This document shows, piece by piece, positions 13,065 through 23,602 of a DNA stretch of 64,000 nt. The position numbers and the translations under genes are program-made. The notes under the pieces were generated by a model, which worked only from the letters and a program-made list of their open reading frames with translations, searched no databases and was not told the DNA's origin. The stretch is from Burkholderia pyrrocinia. Lineage in GTDB: Bacteria > Pseudomonadota > Gammaproteobacteria > Burkholderiales > Burkholderiaceae. How positions within the stretch are numbered: position 1 is the stretch's first letter; each line of letters starts with the position of its first letter. The stretch spans positions 1,116,001 to 1,180,000 of the forward strand of contig NZ_CP070978.1 in assembly GCF_018417535.1 (NCBI RefSeq), in the 5' to 3' direction.

Positions 13065-13916
13065 TCACGCGCATGCCGGCGCGGCGAGCGCGCTCACGCG
13101 CTCGTGCGCGATCGCACAATAACTTTCGTTGATCTCGTAGCCGACGAAGTCGCGCCCCTGCCGTGCGCAGGCCACCGCGGTCGTGCCGCTGCCCATGAAC
13201 GGATCGAGCACGCGGCCGCCCGGCGGGCAGCTTGCGAGCACCATCCGCTCGATGATTTCCAGCGGCTTCTGGGTCGGATGATCGACGCGCTCCGCGTGCT
13301 GCCGGTGCAGGCGCGAGACCGACCAGACGTCCTTCGGGTTGTAGCCCATCTCCAGCCACTTGCTGCCTTCGAACAGCTTGCGCGAGCGGGCCTTCTTCGT
13401 GTCGGCGTCGTACGGGATGCGGACCGGATCGAGATCGAAGTAATACGCCTTGGAAACCGCGAAAAAGCCGATGTTGTCGTGCACCGATGTGAAACGGCGC
13501 GTCGTGCCGCCCATGCTCGGCACGCGCCGGTCCCAGATGATCTCGTTGACCATCGTGAGCTGCGTCTTCAGGAAACTGAAGATTTCCGGCGCGTACTGCC
13601 ATGTGCAGAAGATGTACATCGACCCGCTCGGCTTGAGCTTCGGAATCGCGAGCTCGAGCCACTCGCGCGTCCACGCGAGAAACACGTCGCCCGAACGCTT
13701 GTCCGAGTCGTTGCCGTAGTCCTTGCCGAGCCCGTACGGCGGATCGGCGACGATCAGGTCGATCGACGCATCCGGCAGGTGCGCGGCATCGGTCAGGAAA
13801 TCGCGGTTATGCAGTTCGATACCGGACGGCAGCGCGCGCGGCACGACGGCGGCAGGCTGAACCGCCTCCGCCTCGCTCGCGGCACCGCCGCCCGGCTCTT
13901 CGATCAGGTCACGCAT
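13065..13916 (-). CDS. Orphan beta-class DNA adenine methyltransferase
   Basis: A 283-residue AdoMet-dependent methyltransferase. Motif IV DPPY is at residues 58-61 and precedes motif I (DPFMGSGT, about residue 235). That order defines the beta class, to which CcrM belongs. I chose the ATG at 13916, eight bases past the trpB stop; the frame is open further upstream through trpB, but only as a shadow. No restriction endonuclease is adjacent, so it is an orphan enzyme. It sits inside the trp operon. In B. cenocepacia the trp-linked orphan enzyme (BCAM0992, as I recall) was assigned the motif GTWWAC. Carrying that specificity over to this copy is inference. Confidence 0.9.
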   Translation of the reverse strand: MRDLIEEPGGGAASEAEAVQPAAVVPRALPSGIELHNRDFLTDAAHLPDASIDLIVADPPYGLGKDYGNDSDKRSGDVFLAWTREWLELAIPKLKPSGSMYIFCTWQYAPEIFSFLKTQLTMVNEIIWDRRVPSMGGTTRRFTSVHDNIGFFAVSKAYYFDLDPVRIPYDADTKKARSRKLFEGSKWLEMGYNPKDVWSVSRLHRQHAERVDHPTQKPLEIIERMVLASCPPGGRVLDPFMGSGTTAVACARQGRDFVGYEINESYCAIAHERVSALAAPACA

Positions 13917-13924
13917 CGGTCGGG

Positions 13925-15118
13925 TCAGAGCTCGATGCCCGATCGCTCGGCGACCGTGTGCATGTCCTTGTCGCCGCGGCCCGACAGGTTGACGAGCAGG
14001 ATCTTGTCCTTCGGCAACGTCGGCGCGAGCTTCACGCCATACGCGATCGCGTGGCTCGACTCGAGCGCGGGAATGATCCCCTCGATCCGGCAGCAGTCGT
14101 GGAACGCCTTCAGCGCTTCCTCGTCGGTGATCGGGACATACTGCGCGCGGCCGCTGTCCTTCAGCCATGCGTGCTCGGGGCCGACGCCCGGATAGTCGAG
14201 ACCCGCCGATACCGAATGCGTCTCGATGATCTGGCCGTTGTCGTCCTGCAGCAGGTACGTGCGGTTGCCGTGCAGCACGCCCGGGCTGCCGGCGATCAGC
14301 GACGCCGCGTGGTGGCCCGTTTCGAGGCCGTCGCCGGCCGCTTCGACGCCGATCAGCTGCACCGATTGATCGTCGATGTACGGATAGAAGATGCCCATCG
14401 CGTTCGAGCCGCCGCCGACGCAGGCGATCACCGCATCGGGCTGCCGGCCCGCGAGTTCGGGCATCTGCACCTTGCACTCGTCGCCGATCACGCGCTGGAA
14501 GTCGCGCACCATCATCGGGTAAGGATGCGGACCCGCGACCGTGCCGATGATGTAGAACGTGCTCTCGATGTTCGTGACCCAGTCGCGCATCGCTTCGTTC
14601 AGCGCATCCTTCAGCGTGCGCGAACCCGACTCGACCGGCACGACCGTCGCGCCGAGCAGCTTCATCCGGTAGACGTTCGCGGCCTGCCGGCGCACGTCCT
14701 CGGAGCCCATGTAGACGATGCACTCCATCCCGAAGCGCGCGCAGATCGTCGCGGTCGCGACGCCGTGCTGGCCGGCGCCGGTTTCGGCGATCACGCGCTT
14801 CTTGCCCATGCGCTTCGCGAGCAGCGCCTGGCCGATCACGTTGTTGATCTTGTGCGCGCCGGTGTGGTTCAGGTCCTCGCGCTTCAGGTAGATCTGCGCG
14901 CCGCCGAGCATCTCGCTCCAGCGTTGCGCGTGGTAGATCGGCGACGGACGGCCGACGAAATGCTTCAGCTCGCGCTCGAATTCGGCGACGAACTCGGGAT
15001 CGTTCTGGAATTTCGCATACGCCGCGCGCAGTTCGTCCAGCGCGTGAATCAGCGTCTCGGCGACGAACACGCCGCCATACGGGCCGAAGTGGCCGCGAGC
15101 ATCAGGAAGGTTGTACAT
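13925..15118 (-). CDS. trpB: Tryptophan synthase beta chain
   Basis: A 397-residue PLP enzyme condensing indole with serine to give tryptophan. The PLP lysine lies in the [11 protein letters not shown] motif near residue 90 and the phosphate-binding loop is CVGGGSNA near residue 235. Normal length. It is followed by the DNA methyltransferase and then trpA, and preceded by trpF after 55 bases containing a small six-bp hairpin. Confidence 0.97.
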   Translation of the reverse strand: MYNLPDARGHFGPYGGVFVAETLIHALDELRAAYAKFQNDPEFVAEFERELKHFVGRPSPIYHAQRWSEMLGGAQIYLKREDLNHTGAHKINNVIGQALLAKRMGKKRVIAETGAGQHGVATATICARFGMECIVYMGSEDVRRQAANVYRMKLLGATVVPVESGSRTLKDALNEAMRDWVTNIESTFYIIGTVAGPHPYPMMVRDFQRVIGDECKVQMPELAGRQPDAVIACVGGGSNAMGIFYPYIDDQSVQLIGVEAAGDGLETGHHAASLIAGSPGVLHGNRTYLLQDDNGQIIETHSVSAGLDYPGVGPEHAWLKDSGRAQYVPITDEEALKAFHDCCRIEGIIPALESSHAIAYGVKLAPTLPKDKILLVNLSGRGDKDMHTVAERSGIEL

Positions 15119-15173
15119 GGTGTCTCTCTCGATCGGTCGATGCGCCCCGCTTTCGGGGCCGCACCGGCTTGCA

Positions 15174-15875
15174 TCACCCGGCGTCCGCTTCGCGTACCGC
15201 GCGTACGAACGCCGCCATCCGGGCGTGATCCTTCACGCCCTTCGCGCCCTCCACTTCGATGCCACTCGAGACATCGACAGCAAACGGGCGCAACTGGCGG
15301 ATCGCATCACCGACGTTTTGCGCGTTCAAGCCACCACTCAAAACGGCCCGACGCGCGAGCTCTGCGGGAATAAGAGACCAATCGAAGACCTTGCCGCTAC
15401 CGCCGTAGTCCGGCACCAGGGTGTCGAACAGGAGGCCGCGCGCTTTCGAATAATGAAGTGCCGATTCTACCAAATCGGACGGCTGCGTCGAGGGGCCGAC
15501 GCGCACCGCGCGCAGCCATGGCAGACGTGCCGCGCGGCCGAGCGCGTCGCATTGCTCGGGCGTCTCGTCGCCATGGAACTGCAGCAGCGTGAGCGGCACG
15601 TCGCGCACGACGGCCTCGATCTCGGCTTCGGTCGCATTCACGAACAACCCGACCACCGACACGAACGGCGGCGCCAGGCGCGCGAGTTCGGCCGCCTGCG
15701 CGATCGTCACCGCGCGCGGGCTCTTCGGGTAGAACACGAGGCCGATCGCATCGGCGCCGAGCGCCGCCGCGTGCAGCACGTCCCCGGGACGCGACAGCCC
15801 GCACAGCTTGATGCGCGTGCGCGGCGGCAGGCCGGCCGCGGCGGAAGTCGAGGAAGACACGGCGTGATCCGTCAT
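15174..15875 (-). CDS. trpF: Phosphoribosylanthranilate isomerase
   Basis: A 233-residue TIM barrel for the third step of tryptophan synthesis (phosphoribosylanthranilate to CdRP). The catalytic Cys is in KLCGLS near residue 25, and the catalytic Asp and phosphate-binding regions are in LFDT and DVSSGIE. The start ATG overlaps the truA stop (ATGA), so translation is coupled. Confidence 0.96.
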   Translation of the reverse strand: MTDHAVSSSTSAAAGLPPRTRIKLCGLSRPGDVLHAAALGADAIGLVFYPKSPRAVTIAQAAELARLAPPFVSVVGLFVNATEAEIEAVVRDVPLTLLQFHGDETPEQCDALGRAARLPWLRAVRVGPSTQPSDLVESALHYSKARGLLFDTLVPDYGGSGKVFDWSLIPAELARRAVLSGGLNAQNVGDAIRQLRPFAVDVSSGIEVEGAKGVKDHARMAAFVRAVREADAG

Positions 15876-16684
15876 GATAGTGGGTCCAGATCGGCCCAGA
15901 CGCTGCTCCACGGCACGCTGCCGAGCTGCGCGGGCGGGACGGCGAATTCCGCCGGATAGCCGACGTGGGCGAGGTACAGCCCGTCGGCCATGAACGTGGG
16001 CGCCGCGAGGTTGCGGTCGCGCCCGGCCAGCACGTCGGCGACCCAGTCGGCCGGCTGGCGGCCACGCCCGACCGCGACGAGGCAGCCCATCAGGTTGCGC
16101 ACCATGTGGTGCAGGAACGCGTTGGCGCGGAAGCGGAAATGGATGAAATGGCCCGCGCGCCGCACGTCGATCTGGTACAGGTGCTTGACTGGCGTCTTCG
16201 ACTGGCATTCCGACGACCGGAACGACGAGAAGTCGTGCTCGCCGATCAGGTGCGCGGCGGCGGCGCGCATCGCGTCGTCGTCGAGCGGCGTATGGATCCA
16301 GCCCGCGCGCCCGGCCAGCATCGGCGAACGCACGGGGTGCACGTACAGCACATAGTAGTAGGTGCGCTCGAACGCCGAGAAGCGCGCGTGGAACGTCTCC
16401 GGCATCGGCTTCGCCCATTGCACCGATACGGTCGACGGCAGGAACGCGTTGGTGCCGCGCACCCACGAAAATGCCTCGCGATCGAGGTCCGTGTCGAAGT
16501 GCACGACCTGCCCGAGCCCGTGCACGCCCGTGTCGGTCCGCCCGGCCACCGTCGTGTGCAACGGCACCCGCGCGAACTCGGCCAGCGCATGCTCGAGCGC
16601 GTCCTGCACGGTCTTGCCGTGCGGCTGCGCCTGCCAGCCGCAGAACGCCGCGCCGTCGTACTGAATGCCCAGCGCGATTCGCAT
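15872..16684 (-). CDS. truA: tRNA pseudouridine synthase A
   Basis: A 270-residue enzyme that makes pseudouridine at positions 38-40 of the tRNA anticodon arm. The catalytic Asp is in the GRTDTGVH motif near residue 55. The ATG shares one base with the fimV stop (TGATG), and the stop overlaps trpF, so the three genes form a coupled run. The start [11 protein letters not shown] matches the family. Confidence 0.96.
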   Translation of the reverse strand: MRIALGIQYDGAAFCGWQAQPHGKTVQDALEHALAEFARVPLHTTVAGRTDTGVHGLGQVVHFDTDLDREAFSWVRGTNAFLPSTVSVQWAKPMPETFHARFSAFERTYYYVLYVHPVRSPMLAGRAGWIHTPLDDDAMRAAAAHLIGEHDFSSFRSSECQSKTPVKHLYQIDVRRAGHFIHFRFRANAFLHHMVRNLMGCLVAVGRGRQPADWVADVLAGRDRNLAAPTFMADGLYLAHVGYPAEFAVPPAQLGSVPWSSVWADLDPLS

Positions 16685-18762
16685 CACGCCTCGTCCGCCA
16701 GTTTCGCGAGCAGTGCGCGCGCATCGTCGCGCGTCGCGGTGTCGTTCGCGTCCACCACTTCCTGCAGCAGCGTCCGCGCACCGGACAGGTCGCCCAGTTC
16801 GACGTACTCGGCCGCCAGGTCGAGCTTGTTGCGCGCGATGCGTGCGAGCTCGTCCGGTGTCAGCGCAGGCAGCGCGGCGCCCGGCGCGGACGGCAGGTCG
16901 AGATCGAAATCGAGCTTCAGTGCGCCAAACTGCGCGCCGCCGAGCGGCGGCAGCGACGACAGCGCGGACGGGCTGCCCGCATGGCCGGCCGGCGTCGCCG
17001 CGTCCGGGTCCCATTCGAACTCGTCGTCCTGGTCGGCCGGATATTCCGGGGCCGGATCGGCCGAGCCAATCGGCTGGTGCGACGCGGATTGACCGTTAGT
17101 TGCGATTTTATCGGCGTCGGACTGCCCTGCCTGTGCAGCCGGCTCGCCCGCCGCCAGCGACGGCTCGTCCTGCGTCCGCGGCGGCAGCGGCATGTCGAGG
17201 CTGCTAAGCGCGCTGATCGCGTTCTGCATCAGCGCCGCGTGCTGCGCTTCGGTCGCCGAAGGCGCGGCGGGCGGCTCGGCCGGCTGGTCGGCGGCGGCCT
17301 GCTCTACCGGTTCCGCGTCGTGCGGAGCCGGAGCCGGAGCCGGAGCCGGAGCAGCGTCGCTCGCCGGCGGCACCGCGGCGTGGGCAGGCGGCAATTCAGG
17401 CTGGTCGTCATGCGGCTTCGCCGCCTCGGGCGCCGGCGATGCATCCGTTTCGGACGGCTCGACCGTCTGCGCCGCTGCGGCAGTCGCCGCGGCCAGGCTC
17501 ATGTCGGCGGCCGCATCGCGGGCGACCGGCATCTCGGGCCGGATCGGCAGTTCGCGTTCGACGGACGGCGCTGCGTCTGCTTCGGCAGCTGCGGCACCGT
17601 CCGTTGCAGCGGCTGCAGCCGCTGTACCCGCATCGTCCGTACGCCGGCCCTTCCGGCGCTTGCGCCACGCGAAACCGGCCGCAAGGACGATCACGGCCGC
17701 GCCGGCCGCTGCGGCCGGGCGCCAGTCCATCTGGTCCGTACGGCCCGCAGGCGCCGTCACGGGTGCGACCGGCTGCGCGGGCGCCGAAGCCGGCTGCGCC
17801 GCGCTGGCGGCCACGCCGGACGCCGCGTCAGCCACCGTCGATGCGGCAGACGGCGCGCCGGCATCGTTTACGGTCGGACGCGGTGCGGCAGGTGCCGGAG
17901 CAGGCGCGACATCGTTCGTCGCAGCCGGCTTGCCGATGCCGTGCTTCTGCAGCTCCATCAGCACGCGGTTCTTCAATGCCAGCAGTTGCTGCAGGCTCGA
18001 CGGCCGCGGCTGCGATGCGCCCGCGGCGGGTGCCGCACCGGCCGGTTCGTTCGTGCCCGAAACCTGGCTGCCCGGCGCAGGCGGGACAGCGGCCTCGCTC
18101 GCGGACGCCGGCGCCGACTGGATCGCGCCGCTCCACACATGCGGACCGCTGGCGCCGGCAGCAGGCGCCGCCGGCTGCGTGTTTTCGACAGCCGACGCGT
18201 CCGCTGCCGTCGCGACGCTCGCCCCGCTCACCGGTGCCGCATGCACGGCCGGCGCCACCGGCGCGGATTGCACGGCCGAGCCCGGATGCGACGCGGACGC
18301 GCCATGCTGCGCGAGCGCCGCACCGCCCGACGCGGCGACGGGCGCGGAAGCGGCCGTCGCACCGGATGCACCGGATGCACCGGATGCGCCAGACGCACCG
18401 GCCGGCGCGAGCGCCGCGCCCGTTGCGTCGAGCGCGGGCACGGTCAGCGTCGCGCCGATTTTCAGGCGGCTCGCGTCGCGCTTCATGAACGCCTGCGGAT
18501 TGGCGTCGAACAGCGCGCGGCCGGCGCGCGCAAGCACGCCGGGATCGTGCGATTGCGTGGCCGCTTTCGCGATGTCGTTCAGCGACTGGCCCGGCTGGAC
18601 CGTCACGGTAAGCGGCGCGGCGCCGCCGGCAGCGGATGCCGGCAGTTCGCCGGTACCGGCCGCCCAGACCGACGCGGCTGCGCCGAGCGCCAGGATCGCC
18701 AGCGCGCCACGCACGGCGCGCGACAGACGGGACTGACGCGGAAACAAGGAAATTCGGGACAT
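16684..18762 (-). CDS. fimV: FimV-like peptidoglycan-binding hub protein
   Basis: A 692-residue protein with FimV architecture. It has a signal peptide (residues 1 to about 33) and a LysM-like N-terminal domain with [14 protein letters not shown] very long Ala/Pro-rich low-complexity region follows, then one membrane helix around residue 355 flanked by Arg/Lys, an acidic Ala/Pro-rich cytoplasmic stretch, and the conserved C-terminal TPR-like segment ending in [12 protein letters not shown] and LLAKLADEA. FimV proteins organise pili and polar signalling in Pseudomonas. The position upstream of truA is conserved in many Gammaproteobacteria and Betaproteobacteria. The start at 18762 has only a weak ribosome site. 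Two in-frame short tandem repeats lie in the low-complexity parts. Confidence 0.88.
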   Translation of the reverse strand: MSRISLFPRQSRLSRAVRGALAILALGAAASVWAAGTGELPASAAGGAAPLTVTVQPGQSLNDIAKAATQSHDPGVLARAGRALFDANPQAFMKRDASRLKIGATLTVPALDATGAALAPAGASGASGASGASGATAASAPVAASGGAALAQHGASASHPGSAVQSAPVAPAVHAAPVSGASVATAADASAVENTQPAAPAAGASGPHVWSGAIQSAPASASEAAVPPAPGSQVSGTNEPAGAAPAAGASQPRPSSLQQLLALKNRVLMELQKHGIGKPAATNDVAPAPAPAAPRPTVNDAGAPSAASTVADAASGVAASAAQPASAPAQPVAPVTAPAGRTDQMDWRPAAAAGAAVIVLAAGFAWRKRRKGRRTDDAGTAAAAAATDGAAAAEADAAPSVERELPIRPEMPVARDAAADMSLAAATAAAAQTVEPSETDASPAPEAAKPHDDQPELPPAHAAVPPASDAAPAPAPAPAPHDAEPVEQAAADQPAEPPAAPSATEAQHAALMQNAISALSSLDMPLPPRTQDEPSLAAGEPAAQAGQSDADKIATNGQSASHQPIGSADPAPEYPADQDDEFEWDPDAATPAGHAGSPSALSSLPPLGGAQFGALKLDFDLDLPSAPGAALPALTPDELARIARNKLDLAAEYVELGDLSGARTLLQEVVDANDTATRDDARALLAKLADEA
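17324..17352. repeat. Hexanucleotide tandem repeat inside fimV
   Basis: GGAGCC is repeated nearly five times without mismatch. In the fimV frame it encodes an Ala-Pro dipeptide run, so copy-number change would keep the frame. A second, nine-base repeat (GCACCGGAT, three copies) lies around 18365-18391. Confidence 0.9.
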
Positions 18763-18839
18763 CGTTGGCTCTATCGCCGCGCGCGGGCGCGGCTCGGATT
18801 CGCGGTTGGAAGCGTCAATAAAGTTGCCGCAGAAATGCA

Positions 18840-18866
18840 AAAGCGTCGCGCGGAACGCGACGCTTT
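18840..18866 (-). terminator. Hairpin upstream of fimV
   Basis: A perfect 11-bp stem (18840-18850 with 18856-18866) has a five-base loop. On the minus strand it is followed by TTTT. It would end any leftward transcript arriving from 18900-19600, such as one covering the 97-codon frame at 18902-19195, before fimV begins. Confidence 0.7.
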
Positions 18867-18901
18867 CGGCGGGTCTGTGCGTCGTAACCGCGTAGTTTAC
18901 T

Positions 18902-19195
18902 TCACGTGATCGCGTTCGGGCCGAATTCGTCGCCGGCGGGTGCAACCGGCCGCGCTCGCGCGGCGGCACGCACGGCGATCGCGCCAGGCTGCCGCACCGA
19001 TCCGCGCACTGCGGCCGGCGCACCGGATTGACCAAAAGAATAGGCGTCAATGAATGGAAATTCCTGCAACAACATCGTGCCCGGAACGAATGGCAACACT
19101 TCACGCCGCGCCGCTTCCTCTCCTTGCCCCAAACGATGCAGGAACGGCCGCGCAAGCGTTTCGGCGCTTACACGTTTGCGCCGCGTGATTCGCAC
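18902..19195 (-). CDS. Possible small protein of unknown function
   Basis: A 97-codon frame lies between flgE and fimV. It has no domain I recognise. The central part is moderately hydrophobic and the ends are Arg/Ala-rich. The only support is a strong hairpin with a T-run 35 bases downstream and codon choice not far from the genome's. The upstream region lacks a clear ribosome site, so it could equally be noncoding. Confidence 0.25.
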   Translation of the reverse strand: MRITRRKRVSAETLARPFLHRLGQGEEAARREVLPFVPGTMLLQEFPFIDAYSFGQSGAPAAVRGSVRQPGAIAVRAAARARPVAPAGDEFGPNAIT

Positions 19196-19681
19196 ATCCG
19201 GACGTTCCGTGTCGAACCATGACCGGGAAATCGTGCGCGTCCGCTCAACAATTTACATCACCCTCCGTTAATGGATTAACAGGCGCCATTCCAAAAAAAA
19301 TCCAACCAGCCGGCCAATCCAATTCAAATGAAATCCAATTGAACGATAAGAAGCCAATTCCCCCCTCTTATCGTCTAATTGCATCCCCTTCTCACAAAAT
19401 GCCCGTTCCATAAGGCTTCCAGCCCGACAGAACGACTCATTGCCCACACAAATGAAAACATTTCTTTAGCAATCCAATTACATTACACAAAATTACACAT
19501 ATCGAACAATTACCGCCGCTACGATCGTCTCCGAACAAGAATCGGCGCAATTCGACCCTCTCGTTCGCACATGCCGGAAAGGCGGGAACGTGATCGGCCG
19601 GGCTGACGCCGTGCGGTGCCAGAGGGTCAACGCGCAGTTGCAAGACTGCATTCACTCAGCAGCTCGTTACGGGGATCGAAC
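19196..19681. other. AT-rich spacer upstream of flgE
   Basis: This is the most AT-rich stretch of comparable length in the window, roughly 19200-19540. It contains several copies of CCAATT (near 19316, 19335, 19354 and 19475). An eight-bp inverted repeat is formed by CGATAAGA (19344-19351) and TCTTATCG (19366-19373). A weak sigma-28-like arrangement (TCAAATGA, then CGATAA) ends around 19349. No gene was recognised. Confidence 0.55.
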
Positions 19682-20926
19682 ATGGGCTATCAGCAGGGTT
19701 TGAGCGGGTTGGCCGGCGCGTCGAGCAATCTCGACGTGATCGGCAACAACATCGCGAACGCAAACACGACCGGCTTCAAGCAGGGCCGCGCGAACTTCTC
19801 CGACATGTACGCGAATTCGGTCGCGACGTCGGTCAACACGCAGATCGGCATCGGCACGAAGCTCGCGTCGGTGCAGCAGCAGTTCGGCCAGGGGACGATC
19901 AATACGACGCACTCGTCGCTGGACGTCGCGATCAACGGCAACGGCTTCTTCCAGATGTCGAACAACGGCGTGACGACGTATTCGCGCGACGGCACGTTCC
20001 ACCGCGACAAGACCGGCGCCATCGTCGACTCGCAAGGCCGCAACCTGATGGGCTATGCGGCAGGCGCGGGCGGCGCGATCAACACCGCGCAGACCGTGCC
20101 GCTGCAGGCGCCGACCAACAACATCGCGCCGCAGGCGACGAGCAAGATCACCGGCCAGTTCAACCTGAACTCGCAGGACAAGGTGCCGACCAAGACGCCG
20201 TTCAACGCGAGCGACAACACGACGTACAACTACAATTCGTCGATCCAGGTCTACGATACGCTCGGCGGCTCGCAACAGGTCACGATGTATTTCGCGAAAA
20301 GCGCGGCCGGCACCTGGCAGGCCTACGCGGGCGTGCAGGGCCAGACGCCGACGAATCTCGGCACCGTCACGTTCGATGCGTCGGGCCGGATCAGCTCGAC
20401 GACGTCGGCCGCCACCGGCCAGCCAACGCCGAGCCTCGGCCAGTTCGCGTTCTCGATCCCCAACACGACGGGCGGCGCCAACCCGCAGAACCTGACGCTC
20501 GACCTGGGCGGCACGACGCAGTACGGCGGGAAGGACGGCGTGAACAACCTCGCGCAGGACGGCTTCGCGAGCGGCACGCTGACGACGTTCTCGATCGGCA
20601 CCGACGGCAAGCTGACCGGCAACTACTCGAACGGCCAGAGCGCGATGCTCGGCCTGATCGCGCTCGCGAACTTCAACAACCCGAACGGGCTCGTGAACAT
20701 CGGCGGCAACCAGTATGCGGAGAGCGCCGCGTCGGGCGTGCCGCAAATCTCCGCGCCGGGCAGCACGAACCACGGCACGCTGCAGGGCAGCGCGCTGGAA
20801 AACTCGAACGTCAACCTGACGACCGAGCTCGTGAACCTGATCACCGCGCAGCGCAATTACCAGGCCAACGCGCAGACGATCAAGACCCAGCAAGCGGTCG
20901 ACCAGACGCTGCTGAACCTGCGCTGA
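19682..20926 (+). CDS. flgE: Flagellar hook protein FlgE, orphan copy
   Basis: A 414-residue FlgE-type axial protein. It shows the flagellar rod/hook N-terminal signature (GLSGLAGASSNLDVIGNNIANANTTGFK, seen in pieces at residues 6-33) and SLDVAINGNGFF near residue 80. The C-terminal heptad-like motif ends at LLNLR (ELVNLITAQRNYQANAQ). The ATG at 19682 follows GGGG with seven bases between. Hook proteins polymerise outside the cell into the joint between rod and filament. No other flagellar gene is nearby, so it is a separate copy from the main flagellar operon and could be a variant hook. Its length is typical of FlgE rather than FlgF or FlgG. Confidence 0.9.
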   Translation: MGYQQGLSGLAGASSNLDVIGNNIANANTTGFKQGRANFSDMYANSVATSVNTQIGIGTKLASVQQQFGQGTINTTHSSLDVAINGNGFFQMSNNGVTTYSRDGTFHRDKTGAIVDSQGRNLMGYAAGAGGAINTAQTVPLQAPTNNIAPQATSKITGQFNLNSQDKVPTKTPFNASDNTTYNYNSSIQVYDTLGGSQQVTMYFAKSAAGTWQAYAGVQGQTPTNLGTVTFDASGRISSTTSAATGQPTPSLGQFAFSIPNTTGGANPQNLTLDLGGTTQYGGKDGVNNLAQDGFASGTLTTFSIGTDGKLTGNYSNGQSAMLGLIALANFNNPNGLVNIGGNQYAESAASGVPQISAPGSTNHGTLQGSALENSNVNLTTELVNLITAQRNYQANAQTIKTQQAVDQTLLNLR

Positions 20927-20941
20927 TCCGCGCATGAAAAA

Positions 20942-20984
20942 CGCGCCGCGCCAGCCTTGACCTCGTCAAGGCTGGCGCGGCGCG
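20942..20984 (-). terminator. Very strong terminator hairpin between flgE and asd
   Basis: A perfect 20-bp stem (20942-20961 with 20965-20984) closes on a three-base loop. The minus strand continues into TTTTTC, so it terminates asd; being symmetrical, it may also block flgE read-through. Confidence 0.88.
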
Positions 20985-21028
20985 CAATCTTGCGCAGCCC
21001 GGCCCGCGGGCCGGACAGGCAAGCGGGC

Positions 21029-22150
21029 TTACTTGTCGAGCAGGATGCGCAGCATGCGGCGCAGCGGCTCGGCCGCGCCCCACAGGAGCTGGTCGCCGAC
21101 CGTGAATGCCGACAGGTATTCGCCGCCCATCGCGAGCTTGCGCAGGCGGCCGACCGGCACCGTCAGCGTGCCCGTGACATTCGCCGGCGACAGGTCGCGC
21201 ATCGACGCTTCACGCTCGTTCGGCACGACCTTCACCCAGTCGTTCGCCGACGCGAGGATGCCGTTGATCTCGTCGAGCGGCACGTCCTTGTTCAGCTTGA
21301 TCGTCAGCGCCTGCGAGTGGCAGCGCATCGCGCCGATCCGCACGCACAGCCCGTCGACCGGGATCGAACCCGGCTCGCCCATCGCCGGCTTGCCGAGGAT
21401 CTTGTTGGTTTCCGCGCCGCCCTTCCATTCTTCCTTCGACATCCCGTTGCCGAGATCCTTGTCGATCCACGGAATCAGCGAGCCCGCGAGCGGCACGCCG
21501 AAGTTGCTGGTCGGCATTGCATCGCTGTTCATCGCGGCCAGCACGCGGCGGTCGATGTCGAGGATGGCGGAAGCCGGATCGGCGAGCTGTTCCTTCACCG
21601 CGCCGTTCAGCGTGCCCATCTGCGACAGCAGTTCGCGCATGTTCTGCGCGCCCGCGCCCGATGCGGCCTGGTAGGTCATCGCCGTCATCCAGTCGACGAG
21701 ATTCTCGCGGAACAGGCCGCCGAGCGCCATCAGCATCAGGCTGACCGTGCAGTTGCCGCCGATGAAGTTCTTCGTGCCCTTGACGAGCGCGTCCTTGATC
21801 ACGTCGAGGTTGACCGGATCGAGGATGATGACCGCGTCGTCCTTCATCCGCAGCGACGATGCCGCGTCGATCCAGTAGCCGTTCCAGCCGGCCGCGCGCA
21901 GCTTCGGGAACACGTCGTTCGTGTAGTCGCCGCCCTGGCACGTGATGATCACGTCGCACTTCTTCAGCTCGTCGACGTTGGTCGCGTCCTTGAGCGTAGT
22001 CTCGTTTTTCGCGAACGACGGCGCTTTGCCGCCCGTGTTGCTGGTGCTGAAAAACACCGGTTCGATCAGGTCGAAATCGCCCTCTTCCTGCATGCGCTGC
22101 ATCAGGACGCTGCCGACCATGCCGCGCCAACCTACGAGACCTACGTTCAT
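21029..22150 (-). CDS. asd: Aspartate-semialdehyde dehydrogenase
   Basis: A 373-residue enzyme reducing aspartyl phosphate to aspartate semialdehyde with NADPH, the branch point to lysine/diaminopimelate, threonine and methionine. The start [14 protein letters not shown] contains the GxxGxxG NADP motif, and the catalytic Cys is in GGNCTVSLM near residue 136. Normal length for the Gram-negative type. It lies 309 bases downstream of leuB, which probably separates its promoter from the leu genes. Confidence 0.97.
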   Translation of the reverse strand: MNVGLVGWRGMVGSVLMQRMQEEGDFDLIEPVFFSTSNTGGKAPSFAKNETTLKDATNVDELKKCDVIITCQGGDYTNDVFPKLRAAGWNGYWIDAASSLRMKDDAVIILDPVNLDVIKDALVKGTKNFIGGNCTVSLMLMALGGLFRENLVDWMTAMTYQAASGAGAQNMRELLSQMGTLNGAVKEQLADPASAILDIDRRVLAAMNSDAMPTSNFGVPLAGSLIPWIDKDLGNGMSKEEWKGGAETNKILGKPAMGEPGSIPVDGLCVRIGAMRCHSQALTIKLNKDVPLDEINGILASANDWVKVVPNEREASMRDLSPANVTGTLTVPVGRLRKLAMGGEYLSAFTVGDQLLWGAAEPLRRMLRILLDK

Positions 22151-22459
22151 GACTAACCCTTTGATGGAGCTTCCCCGCCATTTCCGTCCCCGCTGTGACC
22201 GCGCGGGGAAAAAGGCGGGCACGACGGACGATCAGCGTTTAATGATCGTTTTCGTGGTAATGGTTTTCGTGTTGACGATGGCGCGCGCACCCGCACGGGC
22301 AATGTTGCCGTGGAGTTTCAAGACCGGGGAGATCAGGGAAATCAGCGCCATCGTTCGAGTCTACACAAAGCCGGTTGCCCGCACAACGGCCAACCGCGAG
22401 CGAACCGGCCGTTTTTGCGGCCCGTTCGCGCCCTTTCTACATTATTGCCGCATGGCCCT
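22151..22459. other. Intergenic gap between leuB and asd
   Basis: It contains a short direct repeat of GTTTTCGTG (22249-22274) and several weak hairpins near 22400-22430. It presumably carries the asd promoter. No open frame with coding character and no recognisable RNA was seen. Confidence 0.5.
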
Positions 22460-23527
22460 TTACAGCGCCGCGACCACTGCGTCGCCCATCGCCGCCGTGC
22501 CGACCTGCCGGCAGCCCGGCGTCGCGATGTCGCCCGTGCGGTAACCCTGTTCGAGCACCGTTTTCACCGCGCGCTCGATGCGATCGGCCTGCTCGGCGCG
22601 ATTCAGCGAATAGCGCAGCAGCATCGCGGCCGACAGGATCGTCGCGAGCGGGTTCGCGATGCCCTTGCCCGCGATGTCCGGCGCCGAACCGTGCGACGGT
22701 TCGTACAGGCCCTTGTTGTTCTTGTCGAGCGACGCCGACGGCAGCATGCCGATCGAGCCCGTCAGCATCGACGCTTCATCCGACAGGATGTCGCCGAACA
22801 TGTTGCCGGTAACGATCACGTCGAACTGCTTCGGTGCCTTCGCGAGCTGCATCGCCGCGTTGTCGACGTACATGTGCGACAGCTCGACGTCCGCGTATTC
22901 CTTCGACACGTCGATCATGATGTCGCGCCAGAACTGCGACGTTTCGAGCACGTTCGACTTGTCGACCGACAGCAGCTTCTTCGCGCGCTTGCGCGCAGCC
23001 TGGAACGCGACGTGCGCGATGCGGCGCACTTCCGGTTCCGAGTAGCGCATCGTGTCGAAGCCTTCGCGCTCGCCGGCGAACGGGCCGTCCGGTGCGGCGC
23101 GCACGCCGCGCGGCTGGCCGAAGTAGATGTCGCCGTTCAGTTCGCGCACGATCAGGATGTCGAGGCCCGCGACGAGCTCCGGCTTCAGCGGCGACGCGTC
23201 GACGAGCTGCGGATAGCAGATCGCCGGGCGGAAGTTCGCGAACAGCTCGAGATGCTTGCGCAGCCCGAGGATCGCCTGCTCGGGGCGCAGCGCGCGTTCG
23301 AGCGAGTCGTACTTCCAGTCGCCGACCGCGCCGAACAGGATCGCGTCGCCTTCCTTCGCGAGCTTCAGCGTCGCGTCGGGCAGCGGATGGCCGCTGGCCT
23401 CGTAGCCCGCGCCGCCGACCGGCGCCTGTTCGAGTTCGAACTTCTCGTCGAGTGCGTTCAGCACCTTCACCGCTTCGGTGACGATTTCCGGACCGATGCC
23501 GTCGCCGGGCAACACTGCAATCTTCAT
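22460..23527 (-). CDS. leuB: 3-Isopropylmalate dehydrogenase
   Basis: A 355-residue enzyme that oxidatively decarboxylates 3-isopropylmalate in leucine synthesis, using NAD and a divalent metal. The family start [14 protein letters not shown] is present, and the C-terminal NAD loop [15 protein letters not shown] is near residues 275-290. Normal length. It follows leuD by 75 bases. Confidence 0.97.
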   Translation of the reverse strand: MKIAVLPGDGIGPEIVTEAVKVLNALDEKFELEQAPVGGAGYEASGHPLPDATLKLAKEGDAILFGAVGDWKYDSLERALRPEQAILGLRKHLELFANFRPAICYPQLVDASPLKPELVAGLDILIVRELNGDIYFGQPRGVRAAPDGPFAGEREGFDTMRYSEPEVRRIAHVAFQAARKRAKKLLSVDKSNVLETSQFWRDIMIDVSKEYADVELSHMYVDNAAMQLAKAPKQFDVIVTGNMFGDILSDEASMLTGSIGMLPSASLDKNNKGLYEPSHGSAPDIAGKGIANPLATILSAAMLLRYSLNRAEQADRIERAVKTVLEQGYRTGDIATPGCRQVGTAAMGDAVVAAL

Positions 23528-23602
23528 GCGTTATTCCTGACTGGGTAGGTTATGGAGCAGGCCGGCGAACGCGCGGAAAGCGCGCCCGCCTCGAAGGCGA
23601 TA

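Noticed and set aside
13917..14723. N-terminal extension of the DNA methyltransferase through trpB
   Set aside because: The extended part is a shadow of trpB with no methyltransferase character; the ATG at 13916 gives a normal-length enzyme.
15872..17014. Longer truA start upstream of 16684
   Set aside because: The upstream extension overlaps the conserved C-terminus of fimV in another frame; the ATG at 16684 begins exactly at the family start.
18359..18400. CRISPR-like repeats in fimV
   Set aside because: The nine-base units are directly abutting, in frame and lack spacers; they are ordinary coding tandem repeats.
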